Shown one piece after another: positions 1 to 9,158 of a stretch of DNA of 64,000 bases. A program made the position numbers and the translations under genes. The DNA comes from Erythrobacter litoralis. Its GTDB lineage: Bacteria; Pseudomonadota; Alphaproteobacteria; Sphingomonadales; Sphingomonadaceae. The notes under the pieces were generated by a model. The model made no database searches. It was not told the DNA's origin and saw only the letters and a list, made by a program, of their open reading frames with translations. The stretch is taken from assembly GCF_001719165.1 (NCBI RefSeq), contig NZ_CP017057.1:2232001-2296000 (forward strand), in the 5' to 3' direction. Position 1 is the first letter of the stretch; every line of letters starts with the position of its first letter.

Positions 1-169
1 GGCTTTCGCGAGCCAGCGCCACGTGTTCTGGAATTTCGTCTCTTCCAGCCGCGAGCGGATCGAACAGGCGAAACAGGACTGGCGCGAAGGCTGCTTCCCC
101 AAGGTTCCGGGCGATGAGGCGGAATTTATCCCCTTGCCTGACAGGCCCAAGACCGTCAGCTATCCGTAA
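1..169 (+). CDS. Pirin family protein, C-terminal end (partial)
   Basis: Reading from base 2, an open frame of 55 codons runs into the window and ends with TAA at 167-169. It contains [18 protein letters not shown], then [12 protein letters not shown] and FIPLP, which is the conserved C-terminal cupin tail of pirin proteins (Trp-Asn-Phe-Val-Ser-Ser, Pro-Gly-Asp, Ile-Pro-Leu-Pro). Pirins are iron-binding bicupins, some with quercetin dioxygenase activity. The metal-binding N-terminal cupin lies outside the window, so its substrate cannot be judged. It ends 25 bases before the SDR gene and may be co-transcribed with it. Confidence 0.85.
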   Translation, partial: AFASQRHVFWNFVSSSRERIEQAKQDWREGCFPKVPGDEAEFIPLPDRPKTVSYP

Positions 170-194
170 AACGAGAGCTTTCGGGAGGGATTTC

Positions 195-1007
195 ATGGAC
201 TATGCGGGCAGGACCGCCTGGATCACGGGCGCGTCTTCGGGGATCGGCGCGGCTCTGGCACACGACATTGCGGGACGCGGCGCGAATGTCGTGCTGTCGG
301 GCCGGGACGAGGCGCGGCTGGAGGCGGTGGCCAAGGATTGCGGCGAAGCGCTCGTCCTCCCCTTCGACGTGCGCGACGAGGCGGCTCTGGCCGATGCGAC
401 CGCGAAGGCCATCGCGTGGAAGGGCGGCGTCGACCTCGCCTTTGCCAATGCGGGCGTTTCGCAGCGGAGCCGTGCGCTCAAGACCTCGATGCAGGTCTAT
501 CGCGACATCATCGACATCGATTTGACCGCCCAGATCGCCTTTTCGCAGGGGCTGATCGGCCACATGACCGAGCGCGGGAGCGGCGCGCTCGCCTTCGTTT
601 CCTCCATCGCAGGCAAAGTCGGCGTGCCGATGCGCACCGCTTATTGCGCGGTCAAGTTCGGCCTCGCGGGCTATGCCGACGCGCTGCGCGCCGAATTGTC
701 GCAGACCGGCGTCAGCGTTCACGTGATCTATCCCGGATCGGTCGCGACCGATGTCGCGAAGAACGCGCTCGTCGCCGACGGATCGAAGCGCGGGCGCAGC
801 GACCGGGCGATCGACGAGGGTATTCCCGCGCCCGACGCGGCGAAGACCATGCTCGATGAAATCGCCGCCGGCACGCGCGAGATCATCGTCGCGCAGGGCA
901 TGGAAGCGGGCATGGGCGAAATGCGCCGCACGCCCGATCAACTCTTCGACCAGGTCGCGGCGATGGTGGCGAACGGCTACATGGAAAAACTCGAGGCGGA
1001 GGGCTGA
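195..1007 (+). CDS. Short-chain dehydrogenase/reductase (SDR)
   Basis: A 270-residue classical SDR oxidoreductase using NAD(P)H. The Rossmann glycine motif TGASSGIG is at about residues 13-20, the NAG motif (FANAGVS) near 85-90, and the catalytic Ser-Tyr-Lys set is in SSIAGKVG and YCAVK near 135-155. I chose ATG 195 because GGGAGG (183-188) lies 6 bases upstream and the protein then starts right before the first beta strand; a longer in-frame start at 114 would overlap the pirin gene. It is followed after one base by an alpha/beta hydrolase, so the two probably form an operon. The substrate is unknown; SDR sequence alone does not predict it. Confidence 0.93.
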   Translation: MDYAGRTAWITGASSGIGAALAHDIAGRGANVVLSGRDEARLEAVAKDCGEALVLPFDVRDEAALADATAKAIAWKGGVDLAFANAGVSQRSRALKTSMQVYRDIIDIDLTAQIAFSQGLIGHMTERGSGALAFVSSIAGKVGVPMRTAYCAVKFGLAGYADALRAELSQTGVSVHVIYPGSVATDVAKNALVADGSKRGRSDRAIDEGIPAPDAAKTMLDEIAAGTREIIVAQGMEAGMGEMRRTPDQLFDQVAAMVANGYMEKLEAEG

Positions 1008-1008
1008 A

Positions 1009-1896
1009 ATGGAGCAGAAGCGGGTAGAACTGGCGAACGGGATTCACCTCGACATCGTCGACGAGGGACCGACCGATGCGCCCGTGCTGATCTTCCTCCA
1101 CGGCTTTCCCGAAAGCCACAGGACGTGGCGCCACCAGATCCGGCATTTCTCGAAAAGCTTCCGCTGCATCGCGCCCGACCAGCGCGGCTATCGCGGTTCG
1201 TCCAAGCCGCAGGAGGTCGAGGCCTACACGCCCGACAAGCTGATCGGCGACGTCTTCCTGCTCGCGGACGCGCTCGGCATCGCGAAATTCACAATCGTCG
1301 GCCACGACTGGGGCGGCGCGATCGCGTGGGGCGTGGCGTTGGGAGGGCAGCACATGCGGGTCGAACGCGCGGTGATCGCCAACGCCCCGCACCCGCAGAT
1401 CTTCCAGCGCCTGCTCTACACCAACCCGCAGCAGCGCGAGGCGAGCCAGTATATCCGCGGCTTTCGCGATTCCGCCAACGATCCGCTGGTCAAGGAGCAC
1501 GGGCTGACCGGCCTGCTGCTGAAGGAGGTCAAGTGGGACCGCCCCGACGCGATGGAGGCGGAGGAACGGGACGCGCTGCTGCGCGACTGGCAGAACCGCG
1601 ACGCGGCGTTCGGGATGCTCAATTATTACCGCGCCTCGCCCATCGACGTGCCGGAAATGGACGCGCCCTACGAACTGCCCGAAGGCTACACGGCGCCCGA
1701 CCTGCCCAAACTGACCATCCCGACGCTCGTCATCTGGGCGCTCGATGACCTTGCCCTGCCCCCGGAGAATCTCGATGGGCTGGAGGAGATCGTCGATCCG
1801 CTGACGATCGTGCGGGTTCCCGATTGCGGGCATTTCGTGCCGTGGGAAGCGCCGGACGCGGTTAACCGGGCGATGGAGGAATTCCTCGGCGGCTAG
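1009..1896 (+). CDS. Alpha/beta hydrolase, epoxide-hydrolase-like
   Basis: A 295-residue alpha/beta hydrolase. Visible features are the oxyanion-hole motif HGFPESHRTW (residues ~30-39), the nucleophile elbow GHDWGG with Asp as nucleophile (~100-105), a cap region with NYYRASP (~205), and the catalytic His in CGHFVPWE near the C-terminus (~275). HGFP plus an Asp nucleophile is the pattern of soluble epoxide hydrolases and of the related haloalkane dehalogenases. Two cap tyrosines would favour an epoxide hydrolase, and NYY can supply at least one. It begins one base after the SDR stop codon, so the pair is probably translated together. The natural epoxide or ester substrate is not evident. Confidence 0.88.
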   Translation: MEQKRVELANGIHLDIVDEGPTDAPVLIFLHGFPESHRTWRHQIRHFSKSFRCIAPDQRGYRGSSKPQEVEAYTPDKLIGDVFLLADALGIAKFTIVGHDWGGAIAWGVALGGQHMRVERAVIANAPHPQIFQRLLYTNPQQREASQYIRGFRDSANDPLVKEHGLTGLLLKEVKWDRPDAMEAEERDALLRDWQNRDAAFGMLNYYRASPIDVPEMDAPYELPEGYTAPDLPKLTIPTLVIWALDDLALPPENLDGLEEIVDPLTIVRVPDCGHFVPWEAPDAVNRAMEEFLGG

Positions 1897-1974
1897 CCGG
1901 GCGCGCCCGCGGTCCCGCGCACCCGGCCAAGCGTTATTGCCCTTTCCCGGCCGAGTGCCTAGATGCGCGGCTCC

Positions 1975-2643
1975 ATGACAAGCCGACTGACTTTCGCCGT
2001 GCCCAAGGGGCGCATCCTCGACGAGGCGCTGCCCGTGATGGCGCGCGCCGGGATCGTGCCCGAGGATGGCTTTCACGATCCTGCGAACCGCGCGCTCTCC
2101 TTTGCCACGCAGCGCGCCGATATCGGCCTTATCCGCGTGCGCGCCTTCGATGTCGCGACTTTCGTCGCCCATGGCGCGGCGCAGGCGGGGATCGTCGGCT
2201 CGGACGTGGTCGAGGAATTCGATTATGACGACCTGTACGCGCCCGTCGATCTCGATATCGGCCATTGCCGCCTGTCGGTCGCGAGGCTGGCCGAGGACGA
2301 AGGCGTCGATAATGGCGCGAGCCACCTGCGCGTCGCGACCAAGTACCCGAACCTCACCCGCCGCCATTTCGAGGCCGCGGGCGTGCAGGCCGAATGCGTC
2401 AAGCTCAATGGCGCGATGGAGCTTGCGCCGTCACTGGGCCTTGCGCGGCGGATCGTCGATCTCGTCTCGACCGGGCGCACGCTCAAGCAGAACGGGCTGG
2501 TCGAAACGAGCCGGATCCTCGACATTTCCGCGCGTCTCATCGTCAATCGCGCCGCTTTGAAGACCGACCCGCGCGTCGCCGAACTGGTCGCCGCCTTCCG
2601 CAAGGAAGCCGAAGCGCGCAGAAACGCGGAGGTCGCAGCCTGA
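1975..2643 (+). CDS. hisG: ATP phosphoribosyltransferase, short form (HisG)
   Basis: Catalyses the first step of histidine synthesis, condensing ATP and PRPP. The 222-residue product begins [17 protein letters not shown] and contains the PRPP-binding block [14 protein letters not shown] near residue 165, diagnostic of HisG. It lacks the ~80-residue regulatory domain of long HisG, so it is the short form, which in known systems works with HisZ; no hisZ is in the window. ATG 1975 is preferred because it matches the usual HisG N-terminus; ATG 1963 is an in-frame alternative adding four residues. Neither has a strong ribosome-binding site. Its TGA overlaps the hisD ATG by one base, indicating translational coupling. 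Confidence 0.95.
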   Translation: MTSRLTFAVPKGRILDEALPVMARAGIVPEDGFHDPANRALSFATQRADIGLIRVRAFDVATFVAHGAAQAGIVGSDVVEEFDYDDLYAPVDLDIGHCRLSVARLAEDEGVDNGASHLRVATKYPNLTRRHFEAAGVQAECVKLNGAMELAPSLGLARRIVDLVSTGRTLKQNGLVETSRILDISARLIVNRAALKTDPRVAELVAAFRKEAEARRNAEVAA

Positions 2644-3935
2644 TGCAGATGCTTTCGACACTCGACCCCGATTTCGAGGCGCGCTTTGCCCGGATAGTCG
2701 CAGATCGGCGCGAATCCACCGATGACGTCGCGGCAAGCGTTGCCTCGATCCTTTCCGCCGTGAAGAGCCGCGGCGACGAGGCGCTGATCGAATACACCGC
2801 GCGTTTCGACCATTACGACATCGCGACGGACAGCGACTGGACGATCGCGCCCGAAGCCTGCGAGGCGGCTTACAAGGCGCTCGATGCGGAGCTGCGCGAG
2901 GCGCTCGACCTCGCCGCGGCGCGCATCCGGGCCTATCATGCGGCGCAGCTGCCCGAGGACCGCGACTACACCGACGATGCGGGCGTGCGGCTGGGCGCGA
3001 TCTGGCGGGCGGTTGATGCGGCCGGGCTGTATGTGCCGGGCGGGCGAGCGGCCTATCCCTCCTCGTTGCTGATGAACGCGATACCGGCCAAGGTCGCAGG
3101 GGTCGAACGGCTCGCGATCTGCACCCCGACACCGCGCGGAAAGACCAACGACCTCGTCCTTGCCGCCGCCCATGTCGCGGGCGTAGACGAAATCTGGCGC
3201 GTCGGCGGCGCGCAGGCGGTCGGCGCGTTCGCCTATGGCACGGACCGGATCGGCGCGGTCGATGTCATCACCGGCCCCGGCAATGCCTATGTCGCGGAGG
3301 CCAAGCGCCAGCTTTACGGCGTGGTCGGGATCGACATGGTCGCGGGGCCTTCCGAAATCCTCGTCATCGCCGACAAGGACAACGATCCCGACTGGATCGC
3401 CGCCGACCTGCTGTCACAGGCCGAACACGATCCGACCTCGCAATCCATCCTGATCACCGACGATGCCGGTTTCGCCGCGCTGGTGGACGACTGCGTCACC
3501 GTGCAGACCAGCCAGCTTTCAACCGAGGCGGTCGCGCGCGAAAGCTGGGAGACGAACGGCGTCATCATCGTGGTCGAGGATCTCGCACGCGAAGCCCCGC
3601 CGCTCGCCGACCGGCTGGCGGCCGAACATGTCGAACTCGCCATTGCCGAACCCGAAAGCATGCTGCGCGAAATCCGCCATGCGGGCAGCGTCTTTCTCGG
3701 CCGGATGACGCCCGAGGCGATAGGCGATTATGTCGGCGGGCCGAACCACGTCCTTCCCACCGGACGCCGCGCGCGTTTCTCGAGCGGGCTTTCGGTGCTC
3801 GACTTCATGAAGCGCACCAGCTTTCTCGAGGTGAACGAAGCCGCCTTCGCTCGAATCGGCCCGGCGGCCGCGACCCTTGCCCATGCCGAAGGGCTGCCCG
3901 CCCATGCCCGCTCGGTCGAATTGAGGCGCAAATGA
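2643..3935 (+). CDS. hisD: Histidinol dehydrogenase (HisD)
   Basis: A 430-residue enzyme for the last two oxidations of histidine synthesis (histidinol to histidine, NAD+, Zn2+). Conserved features: YVPGGRAAYPSS (~127-138), the NAD-binding block GPGNAYVAEAK (~205), Zn ligands in LSQAEHDPTS (Gln and His, ~260), the catalytic Glu-His pair in AAEHVELAI (~327), GGPNHVLPT (~365), and the terminal Zn-binding His in EGLPAHARSVE. All key residues are present and the length is normal for the family. Its start overlaps the hisG stop and its stop overlaps the nusB start (ATGA), so hisG-hisD-nusB is a tightly coupled run. A second possible start is ATG 2649. Confidence 0.97.
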   Translation: MQMLSTLDPDFEARFARIVADRRESTDDVAASVASILSAVKSRGDEALIEYTARFDHYDIATDSDWTIAPEACEAAYKALDAELREALDLAAARIRAYHAAQLPEDRDYTDDAGVRLGAIWRAVDAAGLYVPGGRAAYPSSLLMNAIPAKVAGVERLAICTPTPRGKTNDLVLAAAHVAGVDEIWRVGGAQAVGAFAYGTDRIGAVDVITGPGNAYVAEAKRQLYGVVGIDMVAGPSEILVIADKDNDPDWIAADLLSQAEHDPTSQSILITDDAGFAALVDDCVTVQTSQLSTEAVARESWETNGVIIVVEDLAREAPPLADRLAAEHVELAIAEPESMLREIRHAGSVFLGRMTPEAIGDYVGGPNHVLPTGRRARFSSGLSVLDFMKRTSFLEVNEAAFARIGPAAATLAHAEGLPAHARSVELRRK

Positions 3936-4402
3936 CCACCCGGAACCCCCGTTCGCAGGCGCGCTCCAGCGCCCGCCTTGCCGCCGTGCAGGCGCTTTAC
4001 CAGCAGCAGATGGAAAAGACCCCTCTCCCCCGCCTGCTCGACGAATTCCACCAGCACCGGCTCGGCCGGACGGTCGACGACGACGAGCATGGCGATGCGG
4101 TCTATGCCGAGGCGGAGGTCGCCTTTTTCGACGACATCGTGCGCGGCGTCGATGCGCGCCGGGCCGAGATCGACGAGGCGCTGAGCGCCCGCCTGGCGAG
4201 CGGGTGGACGCTCGCCCGGCTCGACAAGACCATGCTCCAGGTCCTGCGCGCGGGCGCCTATGAACTGATCGCCCGCACGGACGTGCCGGCAGGGGCGGCG
4301 ATCAACGAATATGTCGATGTAGCAAAAGCGTTTTTCGACGACCGGGAGGCGAAATTCGTGAACGGAATCCTCGACGCCCTCGCCCGCGAGGTGCGCGGTT
4401 AG
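3932..4402 (+). CDS. nusB: Transcription antitermination factor NusB
   Basis: A 156-residue all-helical NusB: RSSARLAAVQALYQ at the N-terminus, then a variable acidic linker (DDDEHGDA) and the conserved C-terminal half with LDKTMLQVLRAGAYEL, PAGAAINEYVDVAKAF and FVNGILD. NusB binds NusE (S10) and boxA RNA in rRNA antitermination complexes. It overlaps hisD by four bases (ATGA). Linkage of nusB to thiL is common in proteobacteria and thiL follows here after 115 bases. The intervening 4403-4517 holds only a weak GCGTGC/GCACGC inverted repeat and no clear terminator, so thiL may be read through from the his operon. Confidence 0.96.
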   Translation: MTTRNPRSQARSSARLAAVQALYQQQMEKTPLPRLLDEFHQHRLGRTVDDDEHGDAVYAEAEVAFFDDIVRGVDARRAEIDEALSARLASGWTLARLDKTMLQVLRAGAYELIARTDVPAGAAINEYVDVAKAFFDDREAKFVNGILDALAREVRG

Positions 4403-4517
4403 TTTCCCTGCACTTGCGTGCGACGATCCGGCACTTGCACGCTTACGCCTTCCCCTCCTTTTCCATACGGTTTATGATCCTGTCACGATAGGATTGTATT
4501 GGGATGGGGTCGCAATC

Positions 4518-5378
4518 ATGAACGAGCTGGATTTTGTCACCGCGCTTCGCAGCCTTCCGCTGCATCCCGGGGCGCAGGGGCTGCGCGATGATTGCGCCCT
4601 GATCGAGATCGGCGACGAGGTGCTGGTCATCAACATGGATTCGATGGCCGAGGACACCCATTGGCGGCCCAGCGCCGACCTTGCGGATGTCGCGTGGAAG
4701 CTCGTCGCGCTCAACCTGTCGGACATTGCGAGCAAGGGAGCCGAACCGGTCGGCGTGCTGCTGGGCTATGCGCTGGGCGGCGACGAGGACAATCGTTTCC
4801 TTGCCGGCCTCGCCGATGCGCTGACCGAATTCGACGTGCCGCTGCTTGGCGGGGACACGATCGCGACCACGGGGGCGAGCACCTTTTCCATCACCGCGAT
4901 CGGGCGCGCGACCTGCCGCCCGGTCCCTTCGCGCACCAATGCGACCGCGGGTGAGGCGCTGTTCGTCACCGGTTCGCTGGGACGCGCCATGCTTGGTTTC
5001 GAGGGCGACAAGAACCATCTCGACGCGTTCAATCGCCCCCGCCCGCGCCTTGCCGAGGGTATTGCGCTCGCGCCCGTCGCCGGGGCGATGATGGACATTT
5101 CGGACGGCCTGCTGCTCGATGCCTATCGCATGGCAGAGGCGAGCGATGTCACCGTCGTGATCGATCCGCAGCTCGTGCCCGTAGCCGCATCCGACAGGCT
5201 CGACGACTGCATGCGCTGGGGCGACGATTACGAATTGCTCTTCACCGCCAGCTGGGACGCGGAACTGCCGGTCGACGCGGTTCGCATCGGCTGCATAGAG
5301 GAAGCGGGCGAGGCGCCGCTGATGCTCGGCGCGTCGAGCTTCACCGATCCGGACGCGCTCGGTTACCAGCACGGCTGA
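4518..5378 (+). CDS. thiL: Thiamine-monophosphate kinase (ThiL)
   Basis: Phosphorylates thiamine monophosphate to thiamine pyrophosphate, the active cofactor. The 286-residue protein has the PurM/ThiL-type ATP-binding features: GLRDDCAL (~22-29), NMDSMAEDTHW (~44), VALNLSDIASKGAEPVG (~75-91), LLGGDT (~115), and MMDISDGLLLDA (~196), with the C-terminal block RWGDDYELLFT. ATG 4518 was chosen because homologues begin with a similar acidic N-terminus; an upstream in-frame start at 4494 would add eight unusual residues. This organism also carries a thiaminase-II gene (tenA) in the accessory region near 44.3-45.0 kb, so thiamine salvage and kinase steps are both represented. Confidence 0.95.
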   Translation: MNELDFVTALRSLPLHPGAQGLRDDCALIEIGDEVLVINMDSMAEDTHWRPSADLADVAWKLVALNLSDIASKGAEPVGVLLGYALGGDEDNRFLAGLADALTEFDVPLLGGDTIATTGASTFSITAIGRATCRPVPSRTNATAGEALFVTGSLGRAMLGFEGDKNHLDAFNRPRPRLAEGIALAPVAGAMMDISDGLLLDAYRMAEASDVTVVIDPQLVPVAASDRLDDCMRWGDDYELLFTASWDAELPVDAVRIGCIEEAGEAPLMLGASSFTDPDALGYQHG

Positions 5379-5490
5379 CGCGTCTGCGGCGACGGCGCGC
5401 GCGTTCCCACGTCATGAAATCCCCCGCCTTGCCGGGGCTGGCGACGGTTAAGGGCTTGCCACGATTCGTGCGTGCCATAGACTGACCCCT

Positions 5491-5590
5491 CGCAGCCCCC
5501 GCTGCGCGTGGTAGGACCAGGGAAGGACGGGGGCAGCCATTCCCTCATGGACTCCGGCAAGAACCGGGGCGTTTCCTACGTCAGGAGAGG
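5491..5590 (+). promoter_or_regulatory. Candidate structured leader upstream of hppA
   Basis: The 215-base gap between thiL and hppA contains a compact set of possible RNA stems. CGCAGC/GCTGCG (5491-5506) closes a CCCC loop; CGGGGGC at 5528-5534 could pair with that loop, giving a pseudoknot. CTCCGG/CCGGGG (5552-5557 with 5564-5569) closes a CAAGAA loop. TCCT at 5574-5577 can pair with AGGA of the ribosome-binding site at 5583-5586. I do not recognise a known riboswitch class, and a GC-rich genome yields some stems by chance. Confidence 0.35.
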
Positions 5591-5593
5591 GGA

Positions 5594-7753
5594 TTGATCG
5601 TGGAGCTTGTCTACATATCGATAGGGCTGGGATTGCTCGCCGTGGTCTACGGCTTCGTCACCAGCCGCCAGGTGCTCAGCGCGAGCGCGGGCAATGCGAA
5701 AATGCAGGAAATCGCCGGGGCGATCCAGGAGGGCGCGCAGGCCTATCTCAACCGGCAATACACGACGATCGGCATCGTCGGCGTGGTGGTCGCGGTGCTG
5801 GTGGGGGCGTTTCTGGGGATAGTGCCCGCGATCGGATTTCTCATCGGCGCGGTCCTGTCGGGCGTCGCCGGCTATATCGGCATGAACATCTCGGTGCGCG
5901 CGAATGTCCGCACGGCGCAGGCGGCGAGCACCGGCTTGCAGGAGGGCCTCACCCTCGCCTTTCGCGCGGGCGCCGTCACGGGCATGCTGGTCGCGGGCCT
6001 CGCCCTGCTTGCCATCGCGGTGTTCTTTGCCGTGCTGATCGGCCCCGTCGGCCTTGCGCCCAATGACCGGATCGTGATCGACGGGCTGGTCGGCCTCGCT
6101 TTCGGAGCCTCGCTGATCTCGATCTTCGCGCGGCTGGGCGGCGGGATCTTCACCAAGGCCGCCGATGTCGGCGCCGACCTTGTCGGCAAGGTCGAAGCGG
6201 GCATCCCCGAGGATGACCCGCGCAACCCCGCCGTGATCGCGGACAATGTCGGCGACAATGTCGGAGACTGCGCCGGGATGGCCGCCGACCTGTTCGAGAC
6301 CTACGTGGTCACGGTCGGCGCGACCATGGTGCTGACGGCGCTGCTGCTGCCCGATGTCGGCGACCTGCTGCTGCCGCTGATGGCATTGCCGCTGCTGATC
6401 GGGGGCGCGTGCATCGTCACCTCGATCATCGGGACCTATTTCGTGAGGCTCGGAGGCGGGACCAACGTGATGGGGGCCATGTACAAGGGCTTCATCGTCA
6501 CCGCCGTGCTCGCCGTGCCGCTGATCTGGCTGGTCACGCAATATGCGCTGGGCGGCGTCGGGATCGACATGGGCACGGTGCTCAACCCGCAGACGCTGGC
6601 CGCCGGTGAAACCGCTACGCTGGGCGAAGCGCCGATGGTCGAGTTTACCGGGACCGCCCTGTTCGGATGCGCGCTCATCGGCCTGGCTCTGACGGGCATC
6701 ATCATCTGGATCACCGAGTATTACACCGGCACCGCCTATCGCCCGGTCCGCTCGATCGCCAAGGCCTCGGAAACGGGCCACGGCACCAACGTGATCCAGG
6801 GCCTTGCGATCAGCCTTGAATCGACCGCGCTGCCCACGCTCGCGATCATCGCGGCGATCATCGGGGCCTACCAGCTCGCCGGGCTGATCGGCCTTGCCTA
6901 TGGCGCGACCGCGATGCTGGCGCTGGCCGGGATGGTCGTGGCGCTCGATGCCTATGGTCCTGTCACCGACAATGCCGGCGGCATCGCCGAGATGGCGGGG
7001 CTCGATGACAGCGTGCGCGAGAAGACCGACCTCCTCGATGCGGTCGGCAACACGACCAAAGCGGTGACGAAAGGCTATGCGATCGGCTCCGCCGGGCTTG
7101 CAGCGCTCGTCCTGTTCGCGGCCTACACCGCGGATCTGGGCGAGTTCTTTCCCGATGCGGACGTCGATTTCAGCCTCGAGAACCCTTACGTCATCGTCGG
7201 CCTGCTGCTGGGCGCGCTGCTGCCCTACCTGTTCGGCGCGATGGGGATGACCGCGGTCGGCCGCGCTGCCGGAGACGTCGTCACCGACGTGCGCGAACAG
7301 TTCGCGGGTGATCCGGGGATCATGGCGGGGACCAGCCGCCCCGACTATGCCCGGACGGTCGATCTCGTCACGAAGGCCGCGATCAAGGAAATGATCCTGC
7401 CCTCGCTGCTACCGGTGCTTGCGCCGATCGTGGTCTATTTCGTGATCACGGCGCTTGCGGGGCAGGAGAACGGCTTTGCCGCCCTGGGCGCGCTGCTGCT
7501 CGGCGTGATCGTGGGCGGGCTGTTCGTCGCGCTCTCCATGACCGCAGGCGGCGGGGCGTGGGACAATGCCAAGAAATACATCGAGGACGGCCATCACGGC
7601 GGCAAGGGCTCCGAAGCCCACAAGGCCGCGGTGACAGGCGACACGGTGGGCGATCCCTACAAGGACACGGCGGGTCCCGCGGTGAACCCGATGATCAAGA
7701 TTACCAACATCGTCGCCCTGCTCCTGCTCGCCGCGCTGGCCGGAGCGCAGTGA
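5594..7753 (+). CDS. hppA: K+-independent membrane H+-translocating pyrophosphatase
   Basis: A 719-residue polytopic membrane enzyme that couples PPi hydrolysis to proton export. The substrate-binding loops are visible: [20 protein letters not shown] (~190-209), the [19 protein letters not shown] region just after it, [17 protein letters not shown] (~455), and the C-terminal [12 protein letters not shown] and [15 protein letters not shown]. In [16 protein letters not shown] the Lys after GNTT marks the K+-independent class; K+-dependent enzymes have Ala there. About 15 membrane segments are evident. I chose TTG 5594, six bases after AGGAG; GTG 5600 is an equally reasonable start. It is monocistronic, with a possible structured leader before it and an inverted repeat after it. 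Confidence 0.96.
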   Translation: MIVELVYISIGLGLLAVVYGFVTSRQVLSASAGNAKMQEIAGAIQEGAQAYLNRQYTTIGIVGVVVAVLVGAFLGIVPAIGFLIGAVLSGVAGYIGMNISVRANVRTAQAASTGLQEGLTLAFRAGAVTGMLVAGLALLAIAVFFAVLIGPVGLAPNDRIVIDGLVGLAFGASLISIFARLGGGIFTKAADVGADLVGKVEAGIPEDDPRNPAVIADNVGDNVGDCAGMAADLFETYVVTVGATMVLTALLLPDVGDLLLPLMALPLLIGGACIVTSIIGTYFVRLGGGTNVMGAMYKGFIVTAVLAVPLIWLVTQYALGGVGIDMGTVLNPQTLAAGETATLGEAPMVEFTGTALFGCALIGLALTGIIIWITEYYTGTAYRPVRSIAKASETGHGTNVIQGLAISLESTALPTLAIIAAIIGAYQLAGLIGLAYGATAMLALAGMVVALDAYGPVTDNAGGIAEMAGLDDSVREKTDLLDAVGNTTKAVTKGYAIGSAGLAALVLFAAYTADLGEFFPDADVDFSLENPYVIVGLLLGALLPYLFGAMGMTAVGRAAGDVVTDVREQFAGDPGIMAGTSRPDYARTVDLVTKAAIKEMILPSLLPVLAPIVVYFVITALAGQENGFAALGALLLGVIVGGLFVALSMTAGGGAWDNAKKYIEDGHHGGKGSEAHKAAVTGDTVGDPYKDTAGPAVNPMIKITNIVALLLLAALAGAQ

Positions 7754-7812
7754 GCGACCGGGCGAAGGCACGGCAGACCCCGCCGGGCGCAGCGTTCGGC
7801 TGGGTCCGCGTT

Positions 7813-7842
7813 TAGCGCGAGGTTAAGCTTACCCTCGCGCTA
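7813..7842. terminator. Perfect 10-bp inverted repeat after hppA
   Basis: TAGCGCGAGG (7813-7822) and CCTCGCGCTA (7833-7842) are perfect reverse complements separated by ten bases. The hairpin lies 60 bases after the hppA stop and before the next gene. There is no T-run, so it may stop or stabilise transcripts rather than act as a classical intrinsic terminator. Confidence 0.55.
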
Positions 7843-7961
7843 ATGTCCCTTTCGCGGACAACACCCATCTCGGCCCGCGCGCGCCGGACCGCCTCGTGGC
7901 ATGATGCGCTGTCGATGCGGCGGTTGTCGCTGCACGTGGCAAACGGGACGGGTATCACGCG

Positions 7962-9158
7962 ATGGACATGGCGCATTCGCCAAGGCTGGCATGGGAGCGC
8001 GGGGCCGCGACCGCGCAGACGCGCGCGCCCGCCGCCGATCGCCCCCCTGCCCGCATCGCGATCATCGATCCAGCGGCGCTGGGCGAGCCGTCCTTTCGCG
8101 CAAGGTGGGAAATGCTCGCGCGCGAGGCGGCCGAGCCCAATCCCTTTCTCGAACCGTGGTTCCTGCTGCCCGGCCTTGCCCGCTGGGGCAAGGCGGGCCG
8201 GGCGACGATCAAGGCCTTCTTCATCGGCGAAAGGCTGTGCGGGCTCTACCCGGTGGTCCGGGCGCAGCGTTCTTACGGCTATCCTGTGGCCCATGCGACC
8301 GGCTGGCTCCACGCCAATGCGTTCTGCGGCACGCCGCTCGTCGCGCGCGGGTTCGAGCATGCGTTCTGGCGCGCGCTCTTCGCCCATTTCGACCGTTCGG
8401 CACGGCGCGCGCTGTTCCTGCACGTGCCGATGATGCCCGAACGCGGTCCGGTCGGCGAAGCCCTGGAGGAGGTGCTGGCCGAACAGGGCCGTGCGCGCAC
8501 GCTCGCGAGGCGCGAAAGTCGCGCCATGCTCGCCTCGGATGCCGGCCCGGCGGCCTATCTCGAAATCTCGATGACCGCCAAGAAACGCAAGGAGCTGCGC
8601 CGCCAGCATGCGCGCCTCGCCGAACTGGGCGACCTCACCTTCGAGCGCTGCGAAGGCGACGAGCGCATCGCGCACTGGACCCGCGAATTCCTCGCGCTCG
8701 AAGCGTCGGGGTGGAAGGGCGAAGCCGGCTCGGCACTCGCCAGCCATGCCGATACGACCGGCTTCTTCGCCGAAACGCTGGCGGGCGCGGCTGCGGCTGG
8801 GCGGCTCGAACGGCTCGCGCTGAGACTCGACGGAGCGCCGGTCGCTATGCTCGCCAATTTCCTCTGCCCGCCCGCCGCGTTCAGCTTCAAGACTGCCTTC
8901 GATGAACGCTTCGCGCGCTTTTCGCCCGGCCTGCTGCTGCAGCTCGAAAACCTCGCCCTGATGGAACGGCCCGGGATCGAATGGGCCGACAGCTGCGCGG
9001 CCGAGGGCCATTCCATGATCGAGCGGCTGTGGCGCGAGAAGCGCACGCTGGCGAGCCACAACATCGCGATCGCCGGTCGCCCGCGCAGAGCGCTCTATGG
9101 TGCGCTGATGCGATGGGAAAATCGCCGCCGCATAATCCGCCCCGGGAGGCCCGAATGA
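7962..9158 (+). CDS. GNAT-family acyltransferase, CelD/BcsL-like
   Basis: A 398-residue protein with the double-GNAT layout of the CelD/BcsL group (Acetyltransf_6). The N-terminal half carries NPFLEPWFLLPG (~60-71), typical for this family, and the C-terminal half carries the acyl-CoA-binding fold region around RLERLALRLDGAPVA and FSFKTAFDERFARFSPGLLL (~290-330), followed by the ADSCAAEGHSMIERLW block. Members acylate polysaccharides, lipids or small molecules; the substrate cannot be predicted here. Its stop codon overlaps the start of the next gene, a cupin-like protein, so both are likely made as a unit. It begins 120 bases after the hairpin that follows hppA. Confidence 0.8.
   Translation: MDMAHSPRLAWERGAATAQTRAPAADRPPARIAIIDPAALGEPSFRARWEMLAREAAEPNPFLEPWFLLPGLARWGKAGRATIKAFFIGERLCGLYPVVRAQRSYGYPVAHATGWLHANAFCGTPLVARGFEHAFWRALFAHFDRSARRALFLHVPMMPERGPVGEALEEVLAEQGRARTLARRESRAMLASDAGPAAYLEISMTAKKRKELRRQHARLAELGDLTFERCEGDERIAHWTREFLALEASGWKGEAGSALASHADTTGFFAETLAGAAAAGRLERLALRLDGAPVAMLANFLCPPAAFSFKTAFDERFARFSPGLLLQLENLALMERPGIEWADSCAAEGHSMIERLWREKRTLASHNIAIAGRPRRALYGALMRWENRRRIIRPGRPE

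Noticed and set aside
114..194. Longer N-terminus for the SDR gene starting at 114
   Set aside because: It would overlap the pirin gene and adds residues before the Rossmann strand; ATG 195 has a good ribosome-binding site.
5491..5590. Fluoride riboswitch upstream of hppA
   Set aside because: The ATGACTCCT-type core and the expected pseudoknot spacing do not match, although pyrophosphatase genes can be under such control.
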